A stretch of 64,000 nucleotides of DNA from Sulfuritortus calidifontis (GCF_003967275.1 NZ_AP018721.1:1302001-1366000), one strand, 5' to 3'. Positions 7,161 to 15,657 are shown, counted from the first letter of the stretch. The notes: generated from the sequence alone by a model not told the origin. Numbers and translations: made by a program.

Positions 7161-8099
7161 ATGACGTCGCCGCATCTGAGCTTCTTCCTCGCGCTAGACA
7201 ACCTTCCACGGCTCGACGCATCAGTGCTGGCTGACAGGCTCGGGCGCGACTACCAGCAGTTTCTTCAGAGGCGCTGGATCGTGCCCGCAGGCCATCTCAC
7301 CCATGTGATGGTGCCGTTTCTCGATTCCGAACAGGAAGTCGAAGTCGATGTCGACGAAGACGCCGGTCGCTACAGCTACTGCAGTCCGCTGAACGGCAGA
7401 ACCGTCGTCCAACCGCTGGCTGGGATCGCCCTCTATTCCATCCAGATGGATTCGTGGCTGGCGGATCTGTCGGCGTTGATCGGCATTGAGGATAGGCGAC
7501 GCTCCAGCAACATCTGCCGCACACCGAATCACCTGTGGCACCTCGGTGAGCAGCGTATCGCTGGTACGCACGATTTCGCACCGGTGTTCGTTTCCCGAGC
7601 ATGGTCACGCGCGCCGCAGGACAAGATCACCGCAGTGCTTGCCGACGCCGTGTGGCCGCGTGGTGGCGTTGTTTTGTGCCCAACGCGAACCAATGCCTCA
7701 CTACCCCGTGACCACACGCTACGCGGCCTCGATGAGTTCGTGCGCGTGTCCGATGGAGCAGATGCGTTCGACACCGACGCCTTTGATCGTGTCCTGCGCG
7801 GCTACGCAACCCACGTGGGTGAGCCGGAGCCGGCGCAGTTCTTCAATGGCAAGCGACTCAAGCTCCCGCACATGGCGTCGTCCATCGATCTCACCGAAGC
7901 GCGCGCCAAGATCATCAAGCTGATGTGGGGGACCGAAGGAAGTGCCCCGCCCGTGATGTCGTGGAAAGAGGTGAATGGTGCCGTCACCGTCAACACAGGC
8001 TTTCAATCCTTCGACGATGCCTTCGGCGGCAAGGTTGCGCGTGAGGAGGTGATTGAGCTGGTTTCGCGCGGGAAATACCGGGTGAGGCGCAACACATAA
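7161..8099 (+). CDS. Unrecognised 312-residue partner protein
   Basis: The start ATG at 7161 follows AGGAGG at 7149-7154. It is the second gene of a two-gene unit with the 474-residue protein. It has a hydrophilic N-terminal third with SEQEVEVDVDEDAGRYSY, a central IALYSIQMDSWLADLSALIG, and ends with AREEVIELVSRGKYRV. No domain, membrane span or catalytic motif is recognised. In many proteobacterial prophages such unknown genes sit just right of the XRE-ImmA pair. It may form a complex with the upstream product; this is a guess from spacing and co-orientation. Confidence 0.72.
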   Translation: MTSPHLSFFLALDNLPRLDASVLADRLGRDYQQFLQRRWIVPAGHLTHVMVPFLDSEQEVEVDVDEDAGRYSYCSPLNGRTVVQPLAGIALYSIQMDSWLADLSALIGIEDRRRSSNICRTPNHLWHLGEQRIAGTHDFAPVFVSRAWSRAPQDKITAVLADAVWPRGGVVLCPTRTNASLPRDHTLRGLDEFVRVSDGADAFDTDAFDRVLRGYATHVGEPEPAQFFNGKRLKLPHMASSIDLTEARAKIIKLMWGTEGSAPPVMSWKEVNGAVTVNTGFQSFDDAFGGKVAREEVIELVSRGKYRVRRNT

Positions 8100-8150
8100 A
8101 CGCACCCATAAATCGAACCAGACACGGCCCATAAACCCGTGCGGAGACTG

Positions 8151-8182
8151 CGATGTGCCCATTTCATACAGGAGGCACATCG
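8151..8182 (+). promoter_or_regulatory. Inverted repeat over a ribosome-binding site
   Basis: CGATGTGCC (8151-8159) and GGCACATCG (8174-8182) form a perfect nine-base stem with a 14-base loop. The AGGAGG ribosome-binding site of the next gene (ATG 8185) straddles the loop and the right arm. In RNA the hairpin would hide the site; as DNA the same symmetry could be an operator. Confidence 0.65.
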
Positions 8183-8184
8183 AA

Positions 8185-8442
8185 ATGCAAACCCACTTCA
8201 CCAACGCAACATCTGGCCTGATCCCGGCCAAAACCGGTGCGCCACAGCGCATCGCCCTTGACGAAAACGAGCTCGCCATCCGCTGGGGGCTTTCCGTCAA
8301 GACCCTGCGCCGCTGGCGGCAGGAACAACTCGGCCCGGTCTTCTGCAAGCTCGGTGCCCGCGTCACCTACCTGATCTCCGAGGTCGAAGCCTTCGAGCGT
8401 CGCGTTTCGCGGCACTCGACCTTCACTCGTGCATACCAGTGA
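8185..8442 (+). CDS. Small HTH DNA-binding protein (AlpA/excisionase-like)
   Basis: An 85-residue protein if started at the ATG at 8185 (MQTHFTNATSGLIPAKTG), which has a clear AGGAGG before it; an in-frame GTG at 8155 lies upstream inside a hairpin. The fold signature is ENELAIRWGLSVKTLRRWRQ followed by GARVTYLISEVEAFERR, that is a winged-HTH/MerR-like excisionase domain. Such proteins act as early regulators or excisionases. Being first in the early operon, it may be a regulator or a directionality factor for the recombinase. Which of the two cannot be decided from sequence. Confidence 0.8.
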   Translation: MQTHFTNATSGLIPAKTGAPQRIALDENELAIRWGLSVKTLRRWRQEQLGPVFCKLGARVTYLISEVEAFERRVSRHSTFTRAYQ

Positions 8443-8453
8443 GGAGAGCGGCC

Positions 8454-8936
8454 ATGAGCGATCTGACCATCTTTCCCGCCGACCTCGCTGCCATGAGCAC
8501 CGCCCAGTTGGTGGCGCTGCCGATCACCGATTTCGTCGCTGCCGAGCGCAATGTCGACGAGGCCTCCGCCTACCTCAAGCAGCTGCGCACCAAGCTGGAC
8601 GCCGCCAAGTTGCAGCGTTTCGGCGAGCAGGCGCGCGCCGCGCTGCGTGACTCTGGCCGCGACTTCGGCACCGCCCACGTCAACGACGGCGCGCTGCACG
8701 TCAAGTACGAACTCCCCAAGAAGGTGATCTGGAGCCAGACCATCCTCAAGGAGATGGCCGAGCGCATCGTCGCCTCGGGCGACAAGGTGGAGGACTACAT
8801 CGACATCAAGTTGTCGGTGTCCGAGTCCCGCTACACCAACTGGCCCACGGCGCTGCAGGAGCAGTTCGCCGCCGCCCGCACGGTCGAGGAAGGCAAGCCG
8901 ACCATCACCCTGACGCTCGATGGGGGTGTGGCATGA
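8454..8936 (+). CDS. Phage early protein of recombination module
   Basis: A 160-residue protein starting at ATG 8454 after GAGGAG; a GTG at 8439 is an unlikely alternative. The N-terminus is a helical, coiled-coil-like stretch (VDEASAYLKQLRTKLDAAKL), followed by a beta-rich part with LHVKYELPKKVIWSQ. It overlaps the following ATPase by ATGA. Genes of this type sit immediately before Sak4-like ATPases in related prophages. No enzymatic motif is seen; a structural partner of the annealing or recombination complex is plausible but unproven. Confidence 0.75.
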   Translation: MSDLTIFPADLAAMSTAQLVALPITDFVAAERNVDEASAYLKQLRTKLDAAKLQRFGEQARAALRDSGRDFGTAHVNDGALHVKYELPKKVIWSQTILKEMAERIVASGDKVEDYIDIKLSVSESRYTNWPTALQEQFAAARTVEEGKPTITLTLDGGVA

Positions 8937-9778
8937 GCCTTCCCATCATCTCCGCGAAGCAGCGCATGGCCGAGCGCAAGGGCGTCAAGCTGCTGATGCT
9001 CGGCAAGTCCGGCATCGGCAAGACCACCCGGCTCAAAGACCTCGATCCGAAGACCACGCTGTTCATCGACATCGAGGCCGGTGACTTGGCGGTGGCCGAC
9101 TGGCCGGGCGACACCATCCGTCCGGCTTCGTGGCCGGAGAGCCGCGACTTCTTCGTGTTCCTCGCGGGCCCGGACAAGTCGCTGCCGCCTGAGAGCGCCT
9201 TCTCGCAGGCGCACTACGACCACGTCATCGAGAAGTTTGGAGACCCGGCGCAACTCGACCGCTACCAGACCTTCTTTCTCGATTCGATCACCCAGCTGTC
9301 GCGCCAATGCTTCGCGTGGTGCAAGACGCAGCCCGGTGCAACCAGCGACCGCTCCGGCAAGCCTGACCTGCGCGCGGCCTATGGCCTGCTCGGCCAGGAA
9401 ATGATCAGCGCATTGACCCACTTGCAGCACGCACGCGGCAAGAACGTGGTGTTCGTGTCGATCCTCGACGAAAAGCTCGATGACTACAACCGCAATGTGT
9501 TTGTGCCTCAGATCGAGGGCAAGCAAACCGTCGGCGCGCTCATCGGCATCGTCGATGAGGTCGTGACGCTGGCCGAGATCAAGGCCGAGGACGGCAGCAC
9601 CTACCGCGCCTTCGTCACCCACACCGTCAATCCCTACGGCTTTCCGGCCAAAGACCGCAGCGGTCGCCTCGACCTGCTGGAGCCGCCGCATCTGGGTGCG
9701 CTGATCGCCAAGTGCGCGGGCACAACCGCCGCGCCTGCCAGCGCCGCCACCCCCGCACACATCGAATCTCAGGAGTAA
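8933..9778 (+). CDS. Sak4-like phage ATPase (AAA_24)
   Basis: A 281-residue RecA-fold ATPase with Walker A GKSGIGKTT at residues 24-32, a strand FIDIEAGD after it, and a Walker B-like TFFLDSITQL near residue 110. This is the pattern of Sak4/AAA_24 phage proteins, which promote single-strand annealing during phage recombination. Its partner in such phages is a single-strand binding protein, and the next gene (starting six bases later) fits that role. The C-terminal 20 residues are Ala/Pro-rich and disordered. The start overlaps the preceding gene by ATGA. Confidence 0.85.
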   Translation: MSLPIISAKQRMAERKGVKLLMLGKSGIGKTTRLKDLDPKTTLFIDIEAGDLAVADWPGDTIRPASWPESRDFFVFLAGPDKSLPPESAFSQAHYDHVIEKFGDPAQLDRYQTFFLDSITQLSRQCFAWCKTQPGATSDRSGKPDLRAAYGLLGQEMISALTHLQHARGKNVVFVSILDEKLDDYNRNVFVPQIEGKQTVGALIGIVDEVVTLAEIKAEDGSTYRAFVTHTVNPYGFPAKDRSGRLDLLEPPHLGALIAKCAGTTAAPASAATPAHIESQE

Positions 9779-9783
9779 TCGCA

Positions 9784-10407
9784 ATGACTGCATGGAATGA
9801 CTTCAACGATGCCGACGCCCAGCAATCCGGCTTTGATCTGATCCCCAAGGGCACCGTTGTCCCGGTGCGAATGACACTCAAGCCCGGTGGCTATGACGAC
9901 CCGTCGCAGGGCTGGGGCGGCGGCTACGCCACCGAGTCCTTCGAAACCGGCTCGATCTACCTCGCCGCCGAATTCGTGGTCACCGCTGGTGAGCACGCCA
10001 AACGCAAGATGTGGTCGAACATTGGCCTGCACTCCAAGAAGGGGCCGACCTGGGGCCAAATGGGGCGCAGCTTCATTCGCGCGGCGCTCAACAGTGCCCG
10101 CAACGTTCATCCGCAGGACAACAGCCCCCAGGCTGCTGCTGCCCGCCGCATCCAGGGTTTCCACGAACTGGATGGTCTGGAGTTCCTGGCCCGCGTGGAC
10201 ATCGAGAAGGATGGCAAGGGCCAGGATCGCAACGTGGTCAAGGTCGCAATCGAACCCGACCACCCCGACTACGCCAAGTTGATGGGTGTGCCGACCAAGG
10301 CTTCCGGCGGCGGCACTTCCGGCGCTCCGGCGCAGGCAGCACCCGCGTACCAAGCACCGGCTCCGCAACGCGCACCCGTGACGGGCAAACCGTCGTGGGC
10401 ACAGTGA
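9784..10407 (+). CDS. Putative phage ssDNA-binding-like protein
   Basis: A 207-residue protein starting MTAWNDFNDADAQQSGFD. It has beta-rich IYLAAEFVVTAGEHAKRKMW and GLHSKKGPTWGQMGRSFI, resembling DUF669-like phage proteins, followed by a Gly/Ala/Pro-rich C-terminal tail (APAQAAPAYQAPAPQR). A beta-barrel core with a disordered tail, placed directly after a Sak4-like ATPase, fits a functional single-strand binding protein. There is no tip of the acidic bacterial SSB type (DDDIPF); the protein ends GKPSWAQ. The family name is uncertain. Confidence 0.7.
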   Translation: MTAWNDFNDADAQQSGFDLIPKGTVVPVRMTLKPGGYDDPSQGWGGGYATESFETGSIYLAAEFVVTAGEHAKRKMWSNIGLHSKKGPTWGQMGRSFIRAALNSARNVHPQDNSPQAAAARRIQGFHELDGLEFLARVDIEKDGKGQDRNVVKVAIEPDHPDYAKLMGVPTKASGGGTSGAPAQAAPAYQAPAPQRAPVTGKPSWAQ

Positions 10408-10418
10408 GGGAGGTGGCC

Positions 10419-11273
10419 ATGAACGCATCCATGCTCACTGCCAGCCATTACGGCGTCGTGCATTTCGGCGATCTCGACTGCGAGGCGGTCGTACTCACCA
10501 CCGGCGAGCGCGGCTACGTCCGCAAGGAGCTGGCCAAGCTCCTCGGTTTCCACGAGTCGCACAAGGGTGGCCGTTTCGCCCGATTTCTGGCGGAAATCGC
10601 GCCTAACTCATTGTCTCTATTGGAGAAATCATCCGGGCCGATTTTGCTGCCATCGGGACGCCAGACCCAGTTCTTCCCTGCAGGCATCATCGCGGACGTG
10701 GCCACCTCCGTGGTGGACGCAGCCATTGCAGGCACGCTGCACCGCGCACGCCAGGGCATCGTCGGTAACTGCCTGACGATCATGCGCGCTCTTGCCACCA
10801 CCGGCGAGGTCGCGCTGATCGACGAGGCCACTGGCTACCAGCACCACCGCGCACCGGATGCGCTGCAGGAGCTGATCTCCAAGTTGCTGCGCCAGTCCTG
10901 CGCATCGTGGGAGCGCCGCTTCCACCCGGACTACTACCGCGCCATCTATCGGTTGTTCGGCTGGAAGTACCAGGGCCACGACCAGAACCCTCCGCACGTC
11001 GTCGGCCAGATCACGCTGCGCTGGGTCTACGGGCCGGTGCTGCCAGAGGACTTGCTGGGCGAGATCCGCAATCGCAAGGGCATCTCGCAGAAGCACCACC
11101 AGTGGCTGTCCGATCAGGGACTCGCGCATCTGGAATCGCAGATTCACGCGGTCACGGCGATTGCGCGCAGCTCGCAGAGCTATCCCGACTTCAAGCGCCG
11201 CTGCGAGGCCGCCTTTGCTGGCGCTGCCCTGCAGTTGGGCCTGCTGCTCGATGAACTCGAGGAGGGGGCGTGA
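10419..11273 (+). CDS. P63C domain protein
   Basis: A 284-residue protein with a P63C-type C-terminal half: HPDYYRAIYRLFGWKY, then PHVVGQITLRWVYGPVLPE and HHQWLSDQGLAHLESQI. P63C proteins are common in phages next to antirepressor-like domains, and the N-terminal part (LTTGERGYVRKELAKLLGFH) resembles them. GGGAGG lies before the ATG at 10419; a longer upstream frame is a shadow of the SSB-like gene. The role is probably regulatory, in the lysis-lysogeny decision or host takeover, by analogy only. Confidence 0.82.
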   Translation: MNASMLTASHYGVVHFGDLDCEAVVLTTGERGYVRKELAKLLGFHESHKGGRFARFLAEIAPNSLSLLEKSSGPILLPSGRQTQFFPAGIIADVATSVVDAAIAGTLHRARQGIVGNCLTIMRALATTGEVALIDEATGYQHHRAPDALQELISKLLRQSCASWERRFHPDYYRAIYRLFGWKYQGHDQNPPHVVGQITLRWVYGPVLPEDLLGEIRNRKGISQKHHQWLSDQGLAHLESQIHAVTAIARSSQSYPDFKRRCEAAFAGAALQLGLLLDELEEGA

Positions 11274-11770
11274 AATGCTGGGTCTGCAAAAGACAGGCCC
11301 GGGGCTACGGCCACACCGACAACCGCCATGGTGTGGGCGATCCCCGGCGCTATCCCATCGACTGGGTGTTCTGTTCCCGTCGCTGCCAGGACGCGTTCCA
11401 CGCGCTGTACGGCAACTGGCAGCGGGCCAAGGAAGGTCGCATCGACAAGACGGAGGTCGCCATGATCGATCCGTCTGACGTCGAACTGGCCGCCATGCGC
11501 CAATGCCTCAAGTCCTTCGGCGAGGCGGCAGGCGAGATCGGTTTCACCAAGCCTCTGGGCGACTACTCCGAGGCCGAAGCGCTGCGGGTGATCGATGCCA
11601 TCGTCACTTGCTGGTCGGAGGCGATGGTCGCGCACCACGAGTCCAGCAAGTTTCCGCCCGTGCGGGGCTTGCCGCCCACGCCCGATCCGCTGGCACCCGA
11701 TGCCGCCAATCCGTTCGCGGATCTGGAGGACGACCTGCCCTGGGAAGAACCGAAGGGGAAGAAGCCATGA
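11270..11770 (+). CDS. DUF6511-like zinc-binding phage protein
   Basis: A 166-residue protein with a GTG start at 11270 that overlaps the previous stop (GTGA) behind GAGGAGG. The N-terminus has CWVCKRQARGYGH and, about 30 residues later, WVFCSRRCQDAFHALYG: two pairs of cysteines that would bind one zinc, as in DUF6511 phage proteins. The middle is helical (ALRVIDAIVTCWSEAMVAH), and the C-terminus is acidic and Pro-rich. Function unknown; placement within the replication module suggests nucleic acid binding. Confidence 0.78.
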   Translation: MKCWVCKRQARGYGHTDNRHGVGDPRRYPIDWVFCSRRCQDAFHALYGNWQRAKEGRIDKTEVAMIDPSDVELAAMRQCLKSFGEAAGEIGFTKPLGDYSEAEALRVIDAIVTCWSEAMVAHHESSKFPPVRGLPPTPDPLAPDAANPFADLEDDLPWEEPKGKKP

Positions 11771-12501
11771 TGGACTTCAATTCCTCATCGAGCATCGCGG
11801 GCCAGGTCACCGCCCTGGTCGACGCCGGGTTGCAGCAGGCCCGCGCCCGTCAGTCTGAGCGCCGGTACCTCGGGGCCTCGCGCCTCGGGGTGGCCTGCGA
11901 ACGCGCGCTGCAGTTCGAGTACGCCAAGGCTCCCATCGACCACGGGCGGGACACCCCGGGCCGGATGCTGCGCATCTTCGAGCGTGGCCATGTCATGGAG
12001 GACTGCATGGTCGCGTGGCTACGGGACGCAGGTTTTGACTTGCGCACCCGAAAGGCCGACGGCGAGCAGTTCGGCTTCTCGGTGGCCGATGGTCGCCTGC
12101 AGGGACACGTCGACGGCGTCGTCGTTGGAGGCCCTGAGGGCTTCGCCTATCCCGCGCTCTGGGAGTGCAAGTGCCTGGGCAACAAGTCCTGGAGCGATCT
12201 GGAGAAAAAGGGCTTGGCCATCTCCAAGCCCATCTACGCCGCGCAAGTGGCGATTTACCAAGCCTATCTCGAACTGCACGAGCACCCCGCGATCTTCACG
12301 GCGCTCAACGCCGACACGATGGAGATCTACACCGAGCTCGTGCCATTTGACGCGGCGCTGGCCCAGCGTATGTCGGATCGGGCGGTGAAGGTCATCACGG
12401 CGACCGAGGCAGGCGAACTGCTGCCACGCGCCTTCGTTGATCCGACCCACTTCGAATGCCGGATGTGCGCGTGGCAAGACCGCTGCTGGAGGACGACATG
12501 A
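11767..12501 (+). CDS. PD-(D/E)XK exonuclease (Cas4/RecB-like)
   Basis: A 244-residue nuclease. The core reads GHVDGVVVGGP near residue 113 and ALWECKCLGNKSW near residue 131 (E-x-K of the PD-(D/E)XK fold), and the protein ends with a cysteine pair in FECRMCAWQDRCWR. These are features of RecB-like/Cas4-like phage exonucleases, although the usual four-cysteine cluster is not complete. It would resect DNA ends for the Sak4-mediated annealing pathway. The start ATG at 11767 overlaps the previous stop; the next gene starts inside its end (ATGA). Confidence 0.85.
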   Translation: MMDFNSSSSIAGQVTALVDAGLQQARARQSERRYLGASRLGVACERALQFEYAKAPIDHGRDTPGRMLRIFERGHVMEDCMVAWLRDAGFDLRTRKADGEQFGFSVADGRLQGHVDGVVVGGPEGFAYPALWECKCLGNKSWSDLEKKGLAISKPIYAAQVAIYQAYLELHEHPAIFTALNADTMEIYTELVPFDAALAQRMSDRAVKVITATEAGELLPRAFVDPTHFECRMCAWQDRCWRTT

Positions 12502-12743
12502 GCAACGACAAGCAATTCATCGGAGATGTCGAACCAATGATCGACGCCAAGCAGGCCGCTGCCGCACTGCGCCTGCCGTACTACTGGTTCGCCGACCCGC
12601 AGATGCGCAGCAAGTACAAGATTCCGCACTACCTGATGGGCGGTCTGGTGCGCTATCGACCATCCGAACTGTCTGCGTGGGCAGCCCGCAGCACCGCCGC
12701 GCAAGGGCGCACCGGTGACGCCGATGGTGAGGAGGCCGAATGA
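12498..12743 (+). CDS. Small HTH DNA-binding protein
   Basis: An 81-residue protein, MSNDKQFIGDVEPMIDAKQA, with AAAALRLPYYWFADPQMRSK and VRYRPSELSAWAAR, the pattern of small excisionase-like winged helix proteins. It sits between the exonuclease and the primase-helicase and overlaps both by ATGA. Small proteins here often help load the primase or mark an origin; there is no direct evidence for this one. Confidence 0.75.
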   Translation: MSNDKQFIGDVEPMIDAKQAAAALRLPYYWFADPQMRSKYKIPHYLMGGLVRYRPSELSAWAARSTAAQGRTGDADGEEAE

Positions 12744-15040
12744 CCATCGACTTCAACGACATCGCGCCACTGCCCGACCCCATCCGCCGCACCCTGAGTG
12801 ATGTCGAGCGCGAAGAACTGCGTGCTGAACTGCTCGCGCGTCTTGAGTCCGTTCTGACCACCTTGTTCCCGGCGGGCAAGAAGCGCCGTGGCAAGTTCCT
12901 GATCGGCGACGTGCTGGGCAGTCCCGGCGACAGCCTCGAGGTGGTGCTCGATGGCGAGAAGGCCGGACTGTGGACGGATCGAGCCACTGGCGATGGCGGC
13001 GACATCTATGCACTGATCGCCGCGCACCTCGGTATCGACGTGCTGAGCGACTTTCCGCGTGTGCTCGACGCCGCTGCCGATCTGCTCGGACGCTCGCGTT
13101 CCGCACCAGTACGCAAGGCCAGCAAGAAGGACGTGCCGGTCGACGAACTCGGCCCCGCCACCGCGAAGTGGGACTATCTCGACGCCCAAGGCCATCTCAT
13201 CGCCGTCGTCTATCGCTACGACCCGCCTGGGCAGAAGAAACAGTTTCGGCCCTGGGATGCCAAGCGGCGCAAGATGGCACCGCCCGACCCGCGTCCGCTC
13301 TACAACCAGCCAGGGATGACCAGTACCGCGCAGGTGGTGCTGGTCGAGGGCGAGAAATGCGCGCAGGCCCTGATCGATGTGGGCATCGCGGCCACCACGG
13401 CGATGCACGGCGCGAACGCTCCGGTCGATAAGACCGACTGGTCGCCGCTGTCTGGAAAGGCCGTGCTGATCTGGCCCGACCGCGACAAGCCGGGCTGGGA
13501 GTACGCCACGCAGGCGGCACAGGCGGTGCTGTCGGCTGGCGCCAAGTCCTGCCACATCTTGTACCCGCCCGAAGAAGCCGCCGAGGGCTGGGACGCGTTT
13601 GATGCCATCGCCGAGGGCTTCGACGTCGCCACCTTCCTCACTCACGGCCCGCGCCTGCAAATGCACGACGTCGCCGATGACGTTGATCCAGTCGTCAGCA
13701 GCGACGAATCCGTCTGGGGTACGGAGGACGCGCTGGCGCTGTCCTTCACGCGCCGCTACCACCGCGACTGGCGCTACGTGGCTGGCTGGGGAAAGTGGCT
13801 GGTGTGGGACGGGCAACGCTGGCGCACCGAGGACACGTTGGCGGCCACGGACTTGATCCGCAGCGTTTGTCGCCAGACGGCTGTACGCGCCGACAACCCC
13901 AAGGTCGCTGCCAAATTGGCCAGCGCAGGAACGGTCGGCGGTGTGGAACGCCTGGCGCGTGCTGACCGCAGGCACGCGGCCACTACCGACGAATGGGATG
14001 CAGATCCGTGGCTGCTCAACACGCCAGGCGGCGTGGTCGATCTCAAGACAGGCCGGATGCGCCCGCACGAGCGCGCCGATCGGATGACCAAGATCACCAC
14101 AGCCACGCCCAGCGGCGACTGCCCGACCTGGAGGCAGTTCATCGACGAGGTCACGGGCGGTGACAAGGAACTGCAGTCCTATCTGCAACGGATGGTCGGC
14201 TACGCGCTGACCGGATCGACGCAAGAGCACGCGCTGTTTTTCCTGTACGGCACAGGTGCGAACGGCAAGTCGGTGTTCGTCAACACGCTGGCCACCATCC
14301 TCGGTGATTACGCGACCAATGCGCCGATGGACACCTTCATGGAAACGCGCACCGACCGGCACCCGACCGATATGGCGGGACTGCGCGGCGCGCGCTTCGT
14401 GGCGGCCATCGAAACCGAACAGGGAAAACGCTGGGCCGAGTCGAAGCTCAAGAACCTCACCGGTGGCGACAAGATCTCGGCGCGCTTCATGCGCCAGGAC
14501 TTCTTCGAGTTCTTCCCGCAGTTCAAGTTGTTCGTGGCGGGCAACCACAAGCCCGCGATTCGCAATATCGACGAGGCGATGAAACGCAGGCTGCACCTGA
14601 TCCCTTTCACGATCACCGTGCCGCCCGAGCGCCGCGACAAGAACCTGCAACAGAAGCTCCTGGCCGAACGTGACGGCATCCTCGCGTGGGCCGTGCAGGG
14701 CAGTCTCGACTGGCAGCGCCACGGACGACTCAGCCCGCCACAACGCGTGGTGGACGCCACCGAGGAGTATTTCGAAGCCGAGGACGCCCTGGGCCGCTGG
14801 CTCGATGAGCGCTGCGTGCGCGAGCCCAACGCCAAGTCGCTGACCGCCGAGCTGTTCAACGACTGGAAGCAGTGGGCTGAAGCCTCTGGCGAGTTTGTCG
14901 GCGCACAACGCCGCTTTTCCGATCTGCTCATCACGCGCGGGTTGGACAAATGGCGCAACGGGATGGGCGTGCGCGGGTTCCAGGGTATTGGCCTCAAGCA
15001 CCCGCCGACCCCTGCCTACACCCCCTACGCGGACGACTGA
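12740..15040 (+). CDS. Phage primase-helicase (TOPRIM plus D5/SF3 helicase)
   Basis: A 766-residue replication protein. Near residue 200 VVLVEGEKCAQAL is the TOPRIM nucleotidyl-transfer strand (catalytic Glu), with AVLIWPDRDKPG as the second acidic motif. From about residue 340 there is a D5-type N-terminal region, and the SF3 helicase Walker A LYGTGANGKSVF lies near residues 502-513, followed by RFVAAIETEQG and FKLFVAGNHKP. The C-terminus is a winged helix-like tail. It would make primers and unwind the phage origin. No N-terminal CHC2 zinc finger is seen. It is unrelated to host DnaG and marks the phage as self-replicating. Confidence 0.93.
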   Translation: MTIDFNDIAPLPDPIRRTLSDVEREELRAELLARLESVLTTLFPAGKKRRGKFLIGDVLGSPGDSLEVVLDGEKAGLWTDRATGDGGDIYALIAAHLGIDVLSDFPRVLDAAADLLGRSRSAPVRKASKKDVPVDELGPATAKWDYLDAQGHLIAVVYRYDPPGQKKQFRPWDAKRRKMAPPDPRPLYNQPGMTSTAQVVLVEGEKCAQALIDVGIAATTAMHGANAPVDKTDWSPLSGKAVLIWPDRDKPGWEYATQAAQAVLSAGAKSCHILYPPEEAAEGWDAFDAIAEGFDVATFLTHGPRLQMHDVADDVDPVVSSDESVWGTEDALALSFTRRYHRDWRYVAGWGKWLVWDGQRWRTEDTLAATDLIRSVCRQTAVRADNPKVAAKLASAGTVGGVERLARADRRHAATTDEWDADPWLLNTPGGVVDLKTGRMRPHERADRMTKITTATPSGDCPTWRQFIDEVTGGDKELQSYLQRMVGYALTGSTQEHALFFLYGTGANGKSVFVNTLATILGDYATNAPMDTFMETRTDRHPTDMAGLRGARFVAAIETEQGKRWAESKLKNLTGGDKISARFMRQDFFEFFPQFKLFVAGNHKPAIRNIDEAMKRRLHLIPFTITVPPERRDKNLQQKLLAERDGILAWAVQGSLDWQRHGRLSPPQRVVDATEEYFEAEDALGRWLDERCVREPNAKSLTAELFNDWKQWAEASGEFVGAQRRFSDLLITRGLDKWRNGMGVRGFQGIGLKHPPTPAYTPYADD

Positions 15041-15060
15041 CCCCATGAAAACCACGCGGT

Positions 15061-15154
15061 CTGACGCAGCTGACGCAGTTTGTCGTAACTCCTACGCGTG
15101 CGCGTGTGCGCGCGCCTCATGGAGAGTTTCGTCACGAAGTGTCAGCTGCGTCAG
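15061..15154. repeat. Inverted repeat with tandem CTGACGCAG units
   Basis: CTGACGCAGCTGACGC (15061-15076) and GTGTCAGCTGCGTCAG (15139-15154) are reverse complements at 15 of 16 positions with a 62-base centre. The left arm holds two CTGACGCAG units in tandem. The centre contains CGTGCGCGTGTGCGCGCGC. The stretch lies between the primase-helicase and the RuvC-like gene and has no clear gene; a 43-codon frame from 15045 is weak. It could be a replication origin, an operator or an attenuator. Confidence 0.65.
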
Positions 15155-15180
15155 ATCCGCACCAGATAAGGACTGACACC

Positions 15181-15657
15181 ATGACCACGACCATCCTCGC
15201 CCTCGATCTGGGCACCACCACCGGCTGGGCACTGCGCGGCAGTGACGGCCACATCACGAGCGGCTCCGAGAGCTTCCGGCCGCAGCGCTTCGAAGGCGGC
15301 GGAATGCGCTTCCTGCGCTTCAAACGCTGGCTCACCGAACTGAAGGCCGTCACCAGTGGCATCGACTGCCTGCACTTCGAAGAGGTGCGTCGCCACGTCT
15401 CGACCGATGCTGCCCACGCCTACGGCGGTTTCCTTGCCACGCTCACGGCGTGGTGCGAGCACCACCAGATCCCGTACCAAGGCGTGCCTGTCGGCACGAT
15501 CAAGAAGCACGCCACGGGCAAGGGCAACGCTGGCAAGGACGATGTGATCGCTTCCGTCACCGCGCGCGGGCACGCGCCGGTCGACGACAACGAGGCCGAT
15601 GCCCTGGCGCTGCTGCACTGGGCGATCCAGCATCACGACGACGGCCAGGAGGTGTGA
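15181..15657 (+). CDS. RuvC-like phage Holliday junction resolvase
   Basis: A 158-residue RNase H-fold protein. The first catalytic Asp is D9 in ILALDLGTTTGWA, a Glu lies in HFEEVRRH (E67/E68), and the C-terminal acidic cluster is DDNEADALALLH (residues 135-145), the classic RuvC arrangement. The basic IKKHATGKGNAGKD segment would contact DNA. It probably trims recombination branches before packaging. It is encoded at the end of the replication module. The ATG at 15181 lacks a strong ribosome-binding site, but the conserved strand starts right after it. Confidence 0.88.
   Translation: MTTTILALDLGTTTGWALRGSDGHITSGSESFRPQRFEGGGMRFLRFKRWLTELKAVTSGIDCLHFEEVRRHVSTDAAHAYGGFLATLTAWCEHHQIPYQGVPVGTIKKHATGKGNAGKDDVIASVTARGHAPVDDNEADALALLHWAIQHHDDGQEV

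Noticed and set aside
8933-9778. Host RecA or RadA
   Set aside because: The P-loop and length suit a phage Sak4-like ATPase; RecA-specific L1/L2 and C-terminal domains are missing.
12653-15055. Long open frame on the minus strand opposite the primase-helicase
   Set aside because: It is a GC-rich shadow of the well-supported plus-strand gene with clear TOPRIM and SF3 motifs; its translation shows no recognisable domain.
15045-15176. 43-codon frame upstream of the RuvC-like gene
   Set aside because: It lies across the inverted repeat, has unusual Cys/Arg/Ser content and no good ribosome-binding site; kept as non-coding.
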